From Streptomyces gelaticus (GTDB lineage: Bacteria; Actinomycetota; Actinomycetes; Streptomycetales; Streptomycetaceae), in the NCBI RefSeq assembly GCF_014649535.1, contig NZ_BMTF01000023.1, positions 24,669 through 88,668 on the forward strand: a stretch of 64,000 bases of DNA. Direction: 5' to 3'. Both the position numbers and the translations under genes were made by a program. Positions 15,931 to 24,739 of this stretch are shown here, one piece after another. Numbering within the stretch: position 1 is the first letter of the stretch; each line of letters begins with the position of its first letter. A model generated the notes under the pieces. That model saw only the letters and a program-made list of their open reading frames with translations, was not told where the DNA came from and ran no database searches.

Positions 15931-15957
15931 CGGCCCCCGGCATCAAGCCGGGGGCCG
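15931..15957. terminator. Bidirectional terminator hairpin
   Basis: An 11-bp perfect stem CGGCCCCCGGC / GCCGGGGGCCG with an ATCAA loop lies between the DUF6204 gene and the convergent acyl-CoA dehydrogenase gene. Confidence 0.8.
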
Positions 15958-15986
15958 TGGTGTTGACGCAGGTCAGGAGGGGCGCT

Positions 15987-17153
15987 TTACGGCAGGTTCC
16001 TGGCCATCACGATCCGCTGGACCTGGTTCGTGCCCTCATAAATCTGGGTGATCTTCGCGTCGCGCATCATCCGCTCCACCGGGTAGTCCCGTGTGTAGCC
16101 GTAGCCGCCGAGCAGCTGGACCGCGTCCGTGGTGATCTCCATCGCGACGTCGGAGGCGAAGCACTTGGCCGCGGCGCCGAAGAAGGTGAGGTCGCCGTCG
16201 AGGCGCTCGGACCTGGCGGCGGCCGAGTAGGTGAGCTGGCGGGCGGCCTCCAGCTTCATGGCCATGTCGGCGAGCATGAACTGGATGCCCTGGAAGTCGG
16301 CGATCGGCTTGCCGAACTGCTTGCGCTCCTGGACGTAGCCCTTGGCGTAGTCGAGGGCGCCCTGGGCGATGCCGAGGGCCTGGGCCGCGATGGTGATCCG
16401 GGTGTGGTCCAGGGTCTTCATCGCGGTGGCGAAGCCGGTGCCCTCCTCGCCGATCATGCGGTCGGCGGGGATGCGGACGTTGTCGAAGTAGACCTCGCGG
16501 GTCGGGGAGCCCTTGATGCCGAGCTTCTTCTCCGGGGCGCCGAAGGAGACGCCCTCGTCCGACTTCTCGACGACGAAGGCCGAGATGCCCTTGGAGCGCT
16601 TGGTCGGGTCGGTGACGGCCATGACCGTGTAGTACTCGGAGACGCCCGCGTTGGTGATCCAACGCTTGACGCCGTTGAGCACCCAGAAGTCGCCGTCGCG
16701 CACGGCCCGGGTCTTCATGCCGGCCGCGTCGGAACCGGCGTCGGGCTCGGAGAGGCAGTACGAGAACATGCCGTCGCCCTTGGCGAGGGGGCCCAGGTAC
16801 TTCTTCTTCAGGTCCTCGGAGCCGGAGAGGATCACCGGGAGGGAGCCGAGCTTGTTCACGGCGGGGATGAGGGAGGAGGAGGCGCAGACACGGGCCACCT
16901 CCTCGATCACGATGACCGTGGCGAGGGCGTCGGCACCCGCGCCGCCGTACTCCTCGGGTACGTGCACCGCGTGCAGGTCCGCCGCGGTCAGGGCGTCCAG
17001 CGCCTCCTGCGGGAAGCGCGCCTCCTCGTCGACCGCCGCCGCGTGCGGGGCGATCTTCGCCTCGGCGAGCGCGCGCACGGTCTCCCGGAGCATCTCGTGC
17101 TCCTCGGCCGGACGGTACAGGTCGAAATCGGTCGAACCCGCCAAGACGCTCAC
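15987..17153 (-). CDS. Acyl-CoA dehydrogenase
   Basis: This is a 388-residue FAD-dependent acyl-CoA dehydrogenase. It shows CLSEPDAGSDAAGMKTRA (flavin/substrate segment), WITNAGVSEYYTVMA, the TFGVKR-equivalent QERKQFGKPIADFQGIQ, LLGGYGYTRDYPVER and the catalytic glutamate in IYEGTNQVQRIVMARNL. Length and motifs match short/branched-chain or butyryl-type enzymes. It would catalyse the first alpha,beta-oxidation step of fatty or branched-chain acids. The GTG start is chosen because the AUG three bases upstream is in another frame. It has no proper Shine-Dalgarno and may be leaderless. A TAAC-TACC-GTTA inverted repeat lies just upstream (about 17167-17178). Confidence 0.93.
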   Translation of the reverse strand: MSVLAGSTDFDLYRPAEEHEMLRETVRALAEAKIAPHAAAVDEEARFPQEALDALTAADLHAVHVPEEYGGAGADALATVIVIEEVARVCASSSLIPAVNKLGSLPVILSGSEDLKKKYLGPLAKGDGMFSYCLSEPDAGSDAAGMKTRAVRDGDFWVLNGVKRWITNAGVSEYYTVMAVTDPTKRSKGISAFVVEKSDEGVSFGAPEKKLGIKGSPTREVYFDNVRIPADRMIGEEGTGFATAMKTLDHTRITIAAQALGIAQGALDYAKGYVQERKQFGKPIADFQGIQFMLADMAMKLEAARQLTYSAAARSERLDGDLTFFGAAAKCFASDVAMEITTDAVQLLGGYGYTRDYPVERMMRDAKITQIYEGTNQVQRIVMARNLP

Positions 17154-17355
17154 TCCCCATAGACGCTAACTACCGTTAAGTAACCCAATTTTAGAGCGCG
17201 GCTCCCACGCTGGCCTATGCAAAGCCCGCGTGAGCTTCACGACAGGGGTGGGCAAAGGGTGCGGAAAGGGGTGCGGGCAGGGGGCGGACCTGGGCTTCAG
17301 GGCCACGACTATGCTCGTTCACCGCACGTCTGCCCGCATCTCACAGGAGCACTTC

Positions 17356-18699
17356 ATGGCCCTCAGGATCACTGTGATCGGCACCGGCTACCTCGGCGCC
17401 ACCCACGCCGCGGCCATGGCCGAGCTGGGCTTCGAGGTGCTCGGCCTCGATGTCGTGCCCGAGAAGGTCGAGATGCTCGGTGCCGGCCGGGTCCCGATGT
17501 ACGAACCGGGCCTGGAGGAGCTGCTGCGCAAGCACGTCGAGGGCATCGAGGGATCCACGGGACGGCTGCGGTTCACCACCTCCCCGGAGGAAGTGGCGGC
17601 CTTCGGCGATGTGCACTTCGTCTGTGTGAACACTCCGCAGAAGCACGGCGAGTACGCCTGCGACATGAGCTACGTGGACGCCGCGTTCGAGTCGCTGGCG
17701 CCGCATCTGACCCGGCCCACCCTGGTCGTCGGGAAGTCGACCGTCCCGGTGGGCTCGGCGGCCCGGCTCGCGGCGCGGCTGGCGGAGCTGGCGCCTGCGG
17801 GCGCCGACGCGGAGCTGGCCTGGAACCCGGAGTTCCTGCGCGAGGGCTTCGCCGTGAACGACACCCTGCACCCGGACCGGATCGTCGTCGGGGTGGCGAG
17901 CGAGCGGGCCGAGAAGCTGCTGCGCGAGGTGTACGCGGTGCCGGTCGCCGAGGGGTCGCCGTTCGTGGTGACGGACTTCCCGACCGCCGAGCTGGTGAAG
18001 ACCGCGGCCAACTCCTTCCTGGCCACGAAGATCTCGTTCATCAACGCCATGGCGGAGGTCTGCGAGGCCGCCGACGGCGACGTGAAGAAGCTGGCCGAGG
18101 CGATCGGGCACGACGAGCGGATCGGCTCGAAGTTCCTGCGGGCCGGCATCGGCTTCGGCGGCGGCTGCCTGCCGAAGGACATCCGGGCCTTCATGGCGCG
18201 CGCCGGTGAACTGGGCGCGGACCAGGCGCTGACCTTCCTGCGCGAGGTCGACTCGATCAACATGCGGCGCCGCGGCCACATGGTGGAACTGGCCCGGGAG
18301 GCCGTGGGCGGCGATTCCTTCCTGGGCAAGCGGGTGGCGGTGCTGGGCGCGACGTTCAAGCCGGACTCGGACGACGTACGGGACTCGCCGGCGCTGAACG
18401 TGGCCGGCCAGATACACCTGCAGGGCGGCCAGGTCACGGTCTTCGACCCGAAGGGCATGGAGAACGCCCGGCAGCTCTTCCCGACCCTCGGTTACGCGGA
18501 CACGGCACTGGACGCGGTGCGCGGCGCCGATGTCGTGCTGCATCTGACGGAGTGGCGCGAGTTCCGCGAGCTGGACCCGACGGCGCTCGGCGAGGTCGTC
18601 TCCCGCCGGATCATCCTGGACGGCCGCAACGCACTCGACAGCGAGCTGTGGCGCGGGGCCGGCTGGACGTACCGGGCGATGGGCCGTCCGCGGGCCTGA
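17356..18699 (+). CDS. UDP-glucose/GDP-mannose dehydrogenase family protein
   Basis: This is a 447-residue nucleotide-sugar 6-dehydrogenase. It has an N-terminal Rossmann motif VIGTGYLGATHAAAMAELG, NTPQKHGEYACDMSYV, AWNPEFLREGFAV, and the catalytic cysteine in GFGGGCLPKDIRAF. The C-terminal UDP-binding domain has LGATFKPDSDDVRDSPAL. It oxidises UDP-glucose (or a similar sugar nucleotide) to the uronic acid with two NAD+, feeding polysaccharide synthesis. AGGAG lies six bases before the ATG. The substrate is inferred from family; UDP-glucose is the likeliest. Confidence 0.93.
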   Translation: MALRITVIGTGYLGATHAAAMAELGFEVLGLDVVPEKVEMLGAGRVPMYEPGLEELLRKHVEGIEGSTGRLRFTTSPEEVAAFGDVHFVCVNTPQKHGEYACDMSYVDAAFESLAPHLTRPTLVVGKSTVPVGSAARLAARLAELAPAGADAELAWNPEFLREGFAVNDTLHPDRIVVGVASERAEKLLREVYAVPVAEGSPFVVTDFPTAELVKTAANSFLATKISFINAMAEVCEAADGDVKKLAEAIGHDERIGSKFLRAGIGFGGGCLPKDIRAFMARAGELGADQALTFLREVDSINMRRRGHMVELAREAVGGDSFLGKRVAVLGATFKPDSDDVRDSPALNVAGQIHLQGGQVTVFDPKGMENARQLFPTLGYADTALDAVRGADVVLHLTEWREFRELDPTALGEVVSRRIILDGRNALDSELWRGAGWTYRAMGRPRA

Positions 18700-18715
18700 G
18701 CCGGACAGAAGTTCT

Positions 18716-19225
18716 TCAGCCGCGCTTCGCGCGGTAGGTACGCATTTTGGCGCGGGCGCCGCACACCGACATGGAGCACCAGCGGCGGCGTCCCGCCGGG
18801 CTGCGGTCGTAGTAGGCCCAGCGGCAGTCCTCCGCCTCGCAGGCCTTGAGCCGGGACCATGTGCCCTCGGCCGCCGCGGTGGCGATGGCCGAGGCGACGC
18901 GTGCGGTCAGCCCGGCCGGCTCGGTGGCGGGGCGCAGTGCGGCGGCGCCCGCCGCGTCCACGGTGACGCGCAGGGGTGCCCCGGCGAGGAGCCGGTCGAG
19001 CGTGGACGCGGCGTCGTCCGCCGGGCGGTGGCCGGCGTGGGCGAGGCAGGCGGTACGGAGCGCCTCGCGCAGCTCGCGCGCGTCCGGGACCTCCGGTTCG
19101 GTGAGACCGAGGGCGGCGCGTCCGTCCGCCGTGTCGAGGGTGTCCGCGCCCGTCTCGATGTCCAGTGTGTTGACCAGTGCCTCGATCAGCGCGAGTGCAC
19201 CGGGCGCGGATTCCTTCTCACCCAT
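18716..19225 (-). CDS. CGNR zinc-finger (ABATE) protein
   Basis: This is a 169-residue protein. The N-terminal part is an ABATE-type stress-sensing-like domain (ALALIEALVNTLDIETG, LREALRTACLAHAG). The C-terminus has the zinc finger KACEAEDCRWAYYDRSPAGR followed by RRWCSMSVCGARAKMRTYRA. The canonical CGNR is CGAR here. These proteins are regarded as putative transcriptional regulators. It diverges from a VOC gene, with a strong nested palindrome between them, which suggests it autoregulates and controls the VOC gene. Confidence 0.87.
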   Translation of the reverse strand: MGEKESAPGALALIEALVNTLDIETGADTLDTADGRAALGLTEPEVPDARELREALRTACLAHAGHRPADDAASTLDRLLAGAPLRVTVDAAGAAALRPATEPAGLTARVASAIATAAAEGTWSRLKACEAEDCRWAYYDRSPAGRRRWCSMSVCGARAKMRTYRAKRG

Positions 19226-19298
19226 GCCGCGGCCTCATCGTGTGACCTCATGTTCCGACTTCATGGTTGCGACGTTACTTCCTTTGCGGCAGCATGCA

Positions 19299-19333
19299 GT
19301 AACGGTTACCTGTTAAACGCGTTTAGAGGTAAC
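19299..19333. promoter_or_regulatory. Nested palindromic operator between the CGNR and VOC genes
   Basis: Three symmetric elements overlap here: GTAAC-G-GTTAC (19299-19309), the perfect 12-mer TAAACGCGTTTA (19314-19325), and GTTACCT/AGGTAAC arms enclosing the 12-mer (19305-19333). The location upstream of the VOC gene and the divergent CGNR gene suggests an operator array. Confidence 0.65.
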
Positions 19334-19367
19334 CATCTCTATCGAATCCGTCCGAGGAGGAATCGTC

Positions 19368-19730
19368 ATGGCTGTCGCCACCCTGGGATCCATCGTTCTG
19401 GACTGCCCCGACCCGGCAGCGCTCGCCCGTTTCTACGCGGGGCTGCTCGGCGGAGAGATCGTGCCCGACGGGGAGAACTGGATGGATCTGACCGGCATCG
19501 GGGGCACGCTCCTCGCGTTCCAGGCCGCGCCCGGCTTCGTACCGCCCCGGTGGCCGAGTGCGGACGGATCGCAGCAGTCCCATCTGGATCTGACCGTGCC
19601 GGATCTGGATGCGGCGGAGAAGGAGGCGCTCGCGCTGGGCGCCACCGTGCTGGACGCGGCGGACCGGGAGCGGAGTTTCCGGGTGTACGCGGACCCCGCG
19701 GGGCACCCGTTCTGCCTCTGCGCGGGGTAG
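19368..19730 (+). CDS. VOC (glyoxalase/dioxygenase superfamily) protein
   Basis: This is a 120-residue single-unit vicinal-oxygen-chelate protein. It has TLGSIVLDCPDPAALARFYAGLLGGEIV in the first beta-alpha-beta-beta-beta unit, then QQSHLDLTVPDLDAAEKEALALGATVL and VYADPAGHPFCLC in the second. Candidate metal ligands are the histidine in SHLDL and the C-terminal positions. AGGAGG precedes the ATG. Such small VOC proteins often confer resistance or detoxify small molecules. With the divergent CGNR protein it may form an inducible detoxification pair, which is inference. Confidence 0.88.
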   Translation: MAVATLGSIVLDCPDPAALARFYAGLLGGEIVPDGENWMDLTGIGGTLLAFQAAPGFVPPRWPSADGSQQSHLDLTVPDLDAAEKEALALGATVLDAADRERSFRVYADPAGHPFCLCAG

Positions 19731-19736
19731 TGGACG

Positions 19737-19772
19737 ACGTGTGGGGGCGCCCCGCAGGGCGCCCCCACACGT
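19737..19772. terminator. Bidirectional terminator hairpin
   Basis: A perfect 16-bp stem ACGTGTGGGGGCGCCC / GGGCGCCCCCACACGT with a CGCA loop lies between the convergent VOC and dipeptidase genes. Confidence 0.88.
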
Positions 19773-19784
19773 GTCGACAGGCTC

Positions 19785-20978
19785 TCAGACGGTCGCGTCG
19801 TCCAGCTGCTCGATGGTGGCGTGCGACGGGCCGCGGCGGGTGCGCAGCTCGCGCGCCACGTCCTCGGCGTCGCGCAGCACCCGTACGGCGTTCTGCCAGG
19901 TGAGCTTGGCGAGATCGGCGGTGGACCAGCCGCGGCCGAGCAGCTCCGCGATCAGGTTCGGGTAGCCGGCGACGTCCTGGAGGCCCTGCGGGAGGAAGGC
20001 CGTTCCGTCGTAGTCGCCGCCGATGCCGATGTGGTCGATGCCGGCGACCTCGCGCATGTGGTCGAGGTGGTCGGCGATGGTCGCCACGGTGGCCATCGGG
20101 CGCGGGTTGGCCGCTTCGAAGGCGGCGTGGATCTCCATGGCCCGCGCGGTGGTGTCGAGGTGGTGCAGTCCGTGCGCGCGCATGTTCTCGTCCGCGGCCC
20201 CGGTCCAGGCGACGGCCTCCGGCAGGACGAACTTCGGTACGAAGGTCGCCATGGCGATGCCCCCGTTGGCCGGGAGCCGGCCGAGGACGTCGTCCGGGAT
20301 GTTGCGCGGGTGGTCGCAGATCGCCCGCGACGAGGAGTGCGAGAAGATCACCGGCGCCGTGGAGGTGTCGAGCGCGTCGCGCATCGTGGTGGCCGCCACG
20401 TGGGAGAGGTCGACCAGCATGCCGGTGCGGTTCATCTCCCGTACGACCTCGTGGCCGAACGGCGAGAGACCGCCGACGCCGGGTTCGTCGGTCGCCGAGT
20501 CCGCCCAGGCGATGTTGTCGTTGTGCGTGAGCGTCATGTAGCGGACGCCCAGGGCGTGCAGGGCGCGCAGGGTGCCCAGCGAGTTGTTGATGGAGTGGCC
20601 GCCCTCGGCGCCCATCAGGGAGGCGATGCGGCCCTCGGCGCGGGCCGCCTCCATGTCGTCGGCGGTCAGGGCGCGCCGCAGGTCGGCGGGGTAGCGGCCG
20701 ATCAACTCGGCGACCACGTCGATCTGTTCCAGGGTGGCGCTGACGGCTTCGTCGCCCGCCATGTCGGTCCGCACGTAGACGGACCAGAACTGGGCGCCGA
20801 CGCCGCCCGCGCGCAGCCGGGGGATGTCGGTGTGCAGATGGCCGGACTGGTCGGTGGCGATGTCGCGGGCGTCGAGGTCGTAGCCGACCTGTTCGCGCAG
20901 CGCCCACGGCAGGTCGTTGTGCCCGTCGACGACGGGGTACTCGGCGAGGAGCTCCCTCGCCCGCTCCAGCTGCTCCAC
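19785..20978 (-). CDS. Membrane-dipeptidase-like M19 peptidase
   Basis: This 397-residue zinc dipeptidase (renal dipeptidase family) has VVDGHNDLPWALR with the HXD ligands and LMGAEGGHSINNSLG with the bridging glutamate. It also shows MLVDLSHVAATTM, VIFSHSSSRAICDHPRN and IGIGGDYDG. No signal peptide is visible, so it is probably cytoplasmic and would hydrolyse dipeptides, possibly D-residue-containing ones. It starts with GTG only six bases downstream of the purE stop, so it is co-transcribed with purK-purE although it has no known role in purine synthesis. Confidence 0.92.
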   Translation of the reverse strand: MEQLERARELLAEYPVVDGHNDLPWALREQVGYDLDARDIATDQSGHLHTDIPRLRAGGVGAQFWSVYVRTDMAGDEAVSATLEQIDVVAELIGRYPADLRRALTADDMEAARAEGRIASLMGAEGGHSINNSLGTLRALHALGVRYMTLTHNDNIAWADSATDEPGVGGLSPFGHEVVREMNRTGMLVDLSHVAATTMRDALDTSTAPVIFSHSSSRAICDHPRNIPDDVLGRLPANGGIAMATFVPKFVLPEAVAWTGAADENMRAHGLHHLDTTARAMEIHAAFEAANPRPMATVATIADHLDHMREVAGIDHIGIGGDYDGTAFLPQGLQDVAGYPNLIAELLGRGWSTADLAKLTWQNAVRVLRDAEDVARELRTRRGPSHATIEQLDDATV

Positions 20979-20984
20979 CGTCGC

Positions 20985-21524
20985 CTACTTCCCGAAGCCG
21001 AAGGAGTCGGCGCCCTGGACCTTGCTGCGCAGCCGCTTGCCCTTCTCCGTCGCCTGGTCGTTCAGCTCCTGCTGGAACTCCCGCATCCGGGCCAGCAGTT
21101 CGTCGTCGTGGGCGGCGAGGATGCGGGCGGCGAGCAGGCCCGCGTTGCGCGCGCCGCCGACCGAGACGGTGGCGACCGGCACGCCGGCGGGCATCTGGAC
21201 GATGGAGAGCAGGCTGTCCATGCCGTCGAGGTACTTCAGCGGGACCGGTACGCCGATGACGGGCAGCGGGGTGACGGAGGCGAGCATGCCGGGCAGGTGG
21301 GCGGCGCCGCCCGCGCCCGCGATGATCGCCTTGAGGCCGCGGTCCGCCGCCTGCTCGCCGTACGCGATCATCTCGCGCGGCATGCGGTGGGCGGAGACGA
21401 CATCGATCTCGTAGGGGATCTCGAACTCGTCGAGGGCCTTGGCCGCCGCTTCCATGACGGGCCAGTCGGAGTCCGAGCCCATGACGATGCCGACGAGCGG
21501 CGCGGCGGTGCCGGGGGAAGTCAT
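20985..21524 (-). CDS. purE: N5-carboxyaminoimidazole ribonucleotide mutase PurE
   Basis: This 179-residue PurE converts N5-CAIR to CAIR in de novo purine synthesis. Signature segments are VGIVMGSDSDWPVMEAAAKA, VVSAHRMPREMIAYGEQA with the active-site SAHR, IAGAGGAAHLPGMLAS, and PVPLKYLDGMDSLLSIVQMP. Its ATG overlaps the purK stop by four bases, so the two are translationally coupled. Length is normal for class I PurE. Confidence 0.97.
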   Translation of the reverse strand: MTSPGTAAPLVGIVMGSDSDWPVMEAAAKALDEFEIPYEIDVVSAHRMPREMIAYGEQAADRGLKAIIAGAGGAAHLPGMLASVTPLPVIGVPVPLKYLDGMDSLLSIVQMPAGVPVATVSVGGARNAGLLAARILAAHDDELLARMREFQQELNDQATEKGKRLRSKVQGADSFGFGK

Positions 21525-22660
21525 TCGGTGATCGTTCCTCGCAGGTAGTCGGCCGCGTGCCGGGCGCGCTCCCGCACGTCCGCCAGGTCGTCGCCGTAGG
21601 TGTTGACGTGTCCGACCTTGCGGCCGGGCTTCACGTCCTTTCCGTACATGTGGATCTTGAGCTGCGGGTCGCGGGCCATGCAGTGCAGGTACGCCTGGTA
21701 CATGTCCGGGAAGTCGCCGCCGAGGACGTTGGACATGACCGTCCAGGTGGCGCGCGGGCGCGGGTCGCCGAGCGGCAGGTCGAGCACGGCGCGGACGTGG
21801 TTGGCGAACTGCGAGGTGATCGCGCCGTCCTGCGTCCAGTGGCCGGAGTTGTGCGGGCGCATGGCCAGCTCGTTGACCAGGATGCGTCCGTCACGGGTCT
21901 CGAAGAGCTCGACCGCCAGGTGGCCGACGACACCGAGTTCGGAGGCGACCTTGAGCGCGAGCTGCTGGGCCTCGCCGGCGAGCCGCTCGTCCAGCTCGGG
22001 GGCCGGGGCGATCACCGTGTCGCAGACCCCGTCGACCTGGATCGACTCGACGACCGGGTAGGCGACGGCCTGGCCGTGCGGCGAGCGGACGATGTTGGCC
22101 GCCAGCTCCCGTACGAAGTCGACCTTCTCCTCGGCCAGGACCGCGACCCCGGCCCGGAAGGGCTCCGCCGCTTCCGCCTCGGAGCGGACCACCCAGACGC
22201 CCTTGCCGTCGTAACCGCCGCGGACCGTCTTGAGGACGACGGGAAAGCCCCCGGTCTCCTCGGCGAAGGCGGCGACATCGGCCGGGTCCTTCACGATGCG
22301 GTGGCGGGGGCAGGGCGCGCCGATCTCGGTGAGCTTCGCGCGCATCACCCCCTTGTCCTGGGCGTGCACCAGGGCGTCGGGGCCCGGGCGCACCGGAATG
22401 CCGTCCGCCTCCAGGGCCCGCAGGTGCTCGGTCGGTACGTGCTCGTGATCGAAGGTGATCACGTCGCAGCCGCGCGCGAAGGCACGCAGCGTGTCCAGGT
22501 CGCGATAGTCGCCGACGACGACTTCGCTCACCACCTGGGCCGCCGAGTCCTGGGGGGTGTCACTGAGGAGCTTGAACTTGATGCCGAGGGGGATACCCGC
22601 CTCGTGGGTCATTCGGGCGAGCTGACCGCCACCGACCATGCCGACTACCGGGAACGTCAC
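21521..22660 (-). CDS. purK: N5-carboxyaminoimidazole ribonucleotide synthase PurK
   Basis: This 379-residue ATP-grasp enzyme uses ATP and bicarbonate to carboxylate AIR to N5-CAIR. It shows GMVGGGQLARMTHEAGIPLG, TFDHEHVPTEHLRALE, ATP-grasp strands VVLKTVRGGYDGKGVWVV and EEKVDFVRELAANIVR, and ELAMRPHNSGHWTQDGAITS. It is the first gene of the purK-purE-dipeptidase transcript and diverges from the GtrA gene. Confidence 0.97.
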   Translation of the reverse strand: MTFPVVGMVGGGQLARMTHEAGIPLGIKFKLLSDTPQDSAAQVVSEVVVGDYRDLDTLRAFARGCDVITFDHEHVPTEHLRALEADGIPVRPGPDALVHAQDKGVMRAKLTEIGAPCPRHRIVKDPADVAAFAEETGGFPVVLKTVRGGYDGKGVWVVRSEAEAAEPFRAGVAVLAEEKVDFVRELAANIVRSPHGQAVAYPVVESIQVDGVCDTVIAPAPELDERLAGEAQQLALKVASELGVVGHLAVELFETRDGRILVNELAMRPHNSGHWTQDGAITSQFANHVRAVLDLPLGDPRPRATWTVMSNVLGGDFPDMYQAYLHCMARDPQLKIHMYGKDVKPGRKVGHVNTYGDDLADVRERARHAADYLRGTITE

Positions 22661-22832
22661 TCCTCCAGGGTATCCGCCGCCCCGGGGAGCTCCCGACGAC
22701 GCCCTCCGGCCTCCTGGCCGGCGGCCGTGTCACAGCCTCGCCACATCACTCCCGGCATCCCCGGGCGCCCCGAGGACGCGCTGGTTAGCATGACCGGGTT
22801 GACGTAACCGACGGACGGGCTGAGCGATCACC

Positions 22833-23402
22833 ATGAGCGAACGGGGCGCACTGCGGGCGCGGCTGGAGCTGCTGGCCCGGGAAGTCGCCAAGTTCGGCGC
22901 GGTCGGCGCGGTCGGCCTGGTGGTCAACATCGGAGTGTCCAACCTGCTCTGGCGCTACACGAACATCCCGACGGTACGGGCCGGTCTGCTGGCCACCGTC
23001 GTCGCCGTCCTCGGCAATTACCTGGGCTTTCGCTACTGGACGTACCGGGACCGCGACAAGAGCGGACGGACCCGCGAGCTGACGCTGTTCCTGCTGTTCA
23101 GCGCGGTGGGAGCGGTCATCGAGACCGGTGTGCTGTACGTGGCGACGTACGGCTTCGGCTGGGACAGCCCGGTCCAGAGCAACGTCTTCAAGATCCTCGG
23201 GATCGGCCTCGCGACGCTCTTCCGCTTCTGGTCCTACCGGACATGGGTGTTCAAGGCGCTGCCCGTCGAGAAGCCCGAGCCGCCCGCCGAAAAGCCCGAG
23301 CCGCCCGTCGAGAAGCCCGGGGCCCGTGGGGCCGAGGGGTTTCTGAAGCAGGGGCGCACGGAGCCGGTGCCGCGGTTCGGGGTGGATTCCGTACGGCGAT
23401 AG
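22833..23402 (+). CDS. GtrA family membrane protein
   Basis: This is a 189-residue integral membrane protein with four helices: VAKFGAVGAVGLVVNIGVSN, AGLLATVVAVLGNYLGF, LFLLFSAVGAVIETGVLYVA and ILGIGLATLFRFWSYRTWVF. The conserved NYLGFRYWTYR and RFWSYRTWVF motifs identify GtrA. Relatives help move lipid-linked sugars across the membrane for cell-surface polysaccharide. An unusual C-terminal extension after residue 140 carries a charged Glu-Lys-Pro repeat (EKPEPP units) on the cytoplasmic side. It is convergent with the histidine kinase gene, with 19 bases between stops. Confidence 0.9.
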   Translation: MSERGALRARLELLAREVAKFGAVGAVGLVVNIGVSNLLWRYTNIPTVRAGLLATVVAVLGNYLGFRYWTYRDRDKSGRTRELTLFLLFSAVGAVIETGVLYVATYGFGWDSPVQSNVFKILGIGLATLFRFWSYRTWVFKALPVEKPEPPAEKPEPPVEKPGARGAEGFLKQGRTEPVPRFGVDSVRR

Positions 23403-23421
23403 CGGGCGTTCCCCGTGCCGC

Positions 23422-24687
23422 TCACCGCACCGGGCGTTCCGGTTCCTGTCGCTTCCGGGCCACCCGGCTGAGGAACAGGGCGAAGACCGCGGGCTGCTGC
23501 TGGAGCAGTTCGAGGCGGCCGCCGTCCGCCTCCGCGAGGTCCCTGGCCACCGCGAGGCCGATGCCGGTGGAATTGCGGCCGCTGATCGTCCGCTCGAAGA
23601 TCCGGGCACCCAGATCGGGCGGAACCCCGGGGCCCTCGTCCGTGACCTCGATGACCGCCTGGTTGCCGGTGACCCGGGTGCGCAGCGCGACCGTACCGCC
23701 GCCGTGCATCAGTGAGTTCTCGATCAGCGCGGCCAGCACCTGGGCGACCGCGCCCGGCGTACCGATGGCCCGCAGCCCCTGCTTGCCGGAGTGGACGATG
23801 GCGCGGCCCGCGCTCCGATAGGCGGGACGCCACTCCTCGACCTGCTGCTTGACGACCTCGTCGAGGTCGAAGACGACGGCGGAGCCGGTACGCGGGTCAC
23901 GGGCGTTGGTCAGCAGCCGCTCCACCACGTCGGTGAGCCGCTCGACCTGGGTGAGGGCGATGTTCGCCTCCTCCTTCACCGTGTCGGGGTCGTCGGTGAC
24001 CGAGATCTCCTCGATCCGCATGGAGAGCGCGGTGAGCGGCGTACGGAGCTGGTGGGAGGCGTCGGCGGCCAGCCGGCGTTCCGCGGTCAGCATCCGGGCG
24101 ATCCGTTCGGCGGAGGCGTCCAGGACGTCGGCGACCCGGTCCAGCTCCGGCACCCCGTAGCGCTTGTGGCGCGGGCGCGGGTCGCCGGAACCCAGGCGTT
24201 CGGCGGTCTCGGCCAGGTCGGTCAGCGGGGAGGTCAGTTTGTTGGCCTGGCGTACGGCCAGCAGCACGGCGGAGATGATGGCCAGCAGCGCCACCGCGCC
24301 GATGATCATCAGGGTGCGGCCGACCTCGCGGGTGACCGCGGATCTGGACTCCTTGACGGTGACCCGCTCGCCGCGCTCCCCCTCGACCGTGCTGCTGATC
24401 ACACTGCCGGTGGGGCGCTTGCCGATTTCGATCGGGGACCGGCCGGGGATCTCGACCAGGGCGTAGCGCTTGCTCTCGATCTGCTGGGAGAGCAGCACCG
24501 AGGTGATCCGCTCGTCCTCCAGCAGCCGGCTCTCGACGACGCTTATCAGCCGCAGTGCCTCGGAGTCGACGCTCTCCTGGGCACTGTTGCCGATGGTGCG
24601 GGTCTCGACGATGACGAGGGAGACACCGAAGACGGCGATCACCACGAGCACCACGGCGAGCGTGGAGTTGATCAGTCTGCGACGCAT
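23422..24687 (-). CDS. Two-component sensor histidine kinase
   Basis: This is a 421-residue kinase. It has an N-terminal membrane helix (INSTLAVVLVVIAVFGVSLVIV), an extracellular sensor segment of about 110 residues and a second helix (LMIIGAVALLAIISAVLLAV). A HAMP-like region, the phosphoacceptor His in ADASHQLRTPLTAL near residue 215, N-box ALIENSLMHG, G1 DEGPGVPPDLG and G2 STGIGLAVARDLA follow. It is co-transcribed downstream of its response regulator (52-bp gap). The signal is unknown. Confidence 0.94.
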   Translation of the reverse strand: MRRRLINSTLAVVLVVIAVFGVSLVIVETRTIGNSAQESVDSEALRLISVVESRLLEDERITSVLLSQQIESKRYALVEIPGRSPIEIGKRPTGSVISSTVEGERGERVTVKESRSAVTREVGRTLMIIGAVALLAIISAVLLAVRQANKLTSPLTDLAETAERLGSGDPRPRHKRYGVPELDRVADVLDASAERIARMLTAERRLAADASHQLRTPLTALSMRIEEISVTDDPDTVKEEANIALTQVERLTDVVERLLTNARDPRTGSAVVFDLDEVVKQQVEEWRPAYRSAGRAIVHSGKQGLRAIGTPGAVAQVLAALIENSLMHGGGTVALRTRVTGNQAVIEVTDEGPGVPPDLGARIFERTISGRNSTGIGLAVARDLAEADGGRLELLQQQPAVFALFLSRVARKRQEPERPVR

Positions 24688-24739
24688 GGATGCCTGTTCT
24701 CAGCTCTTCTCGGAACGTCGGCCCCCCTCGGAACGAGCG

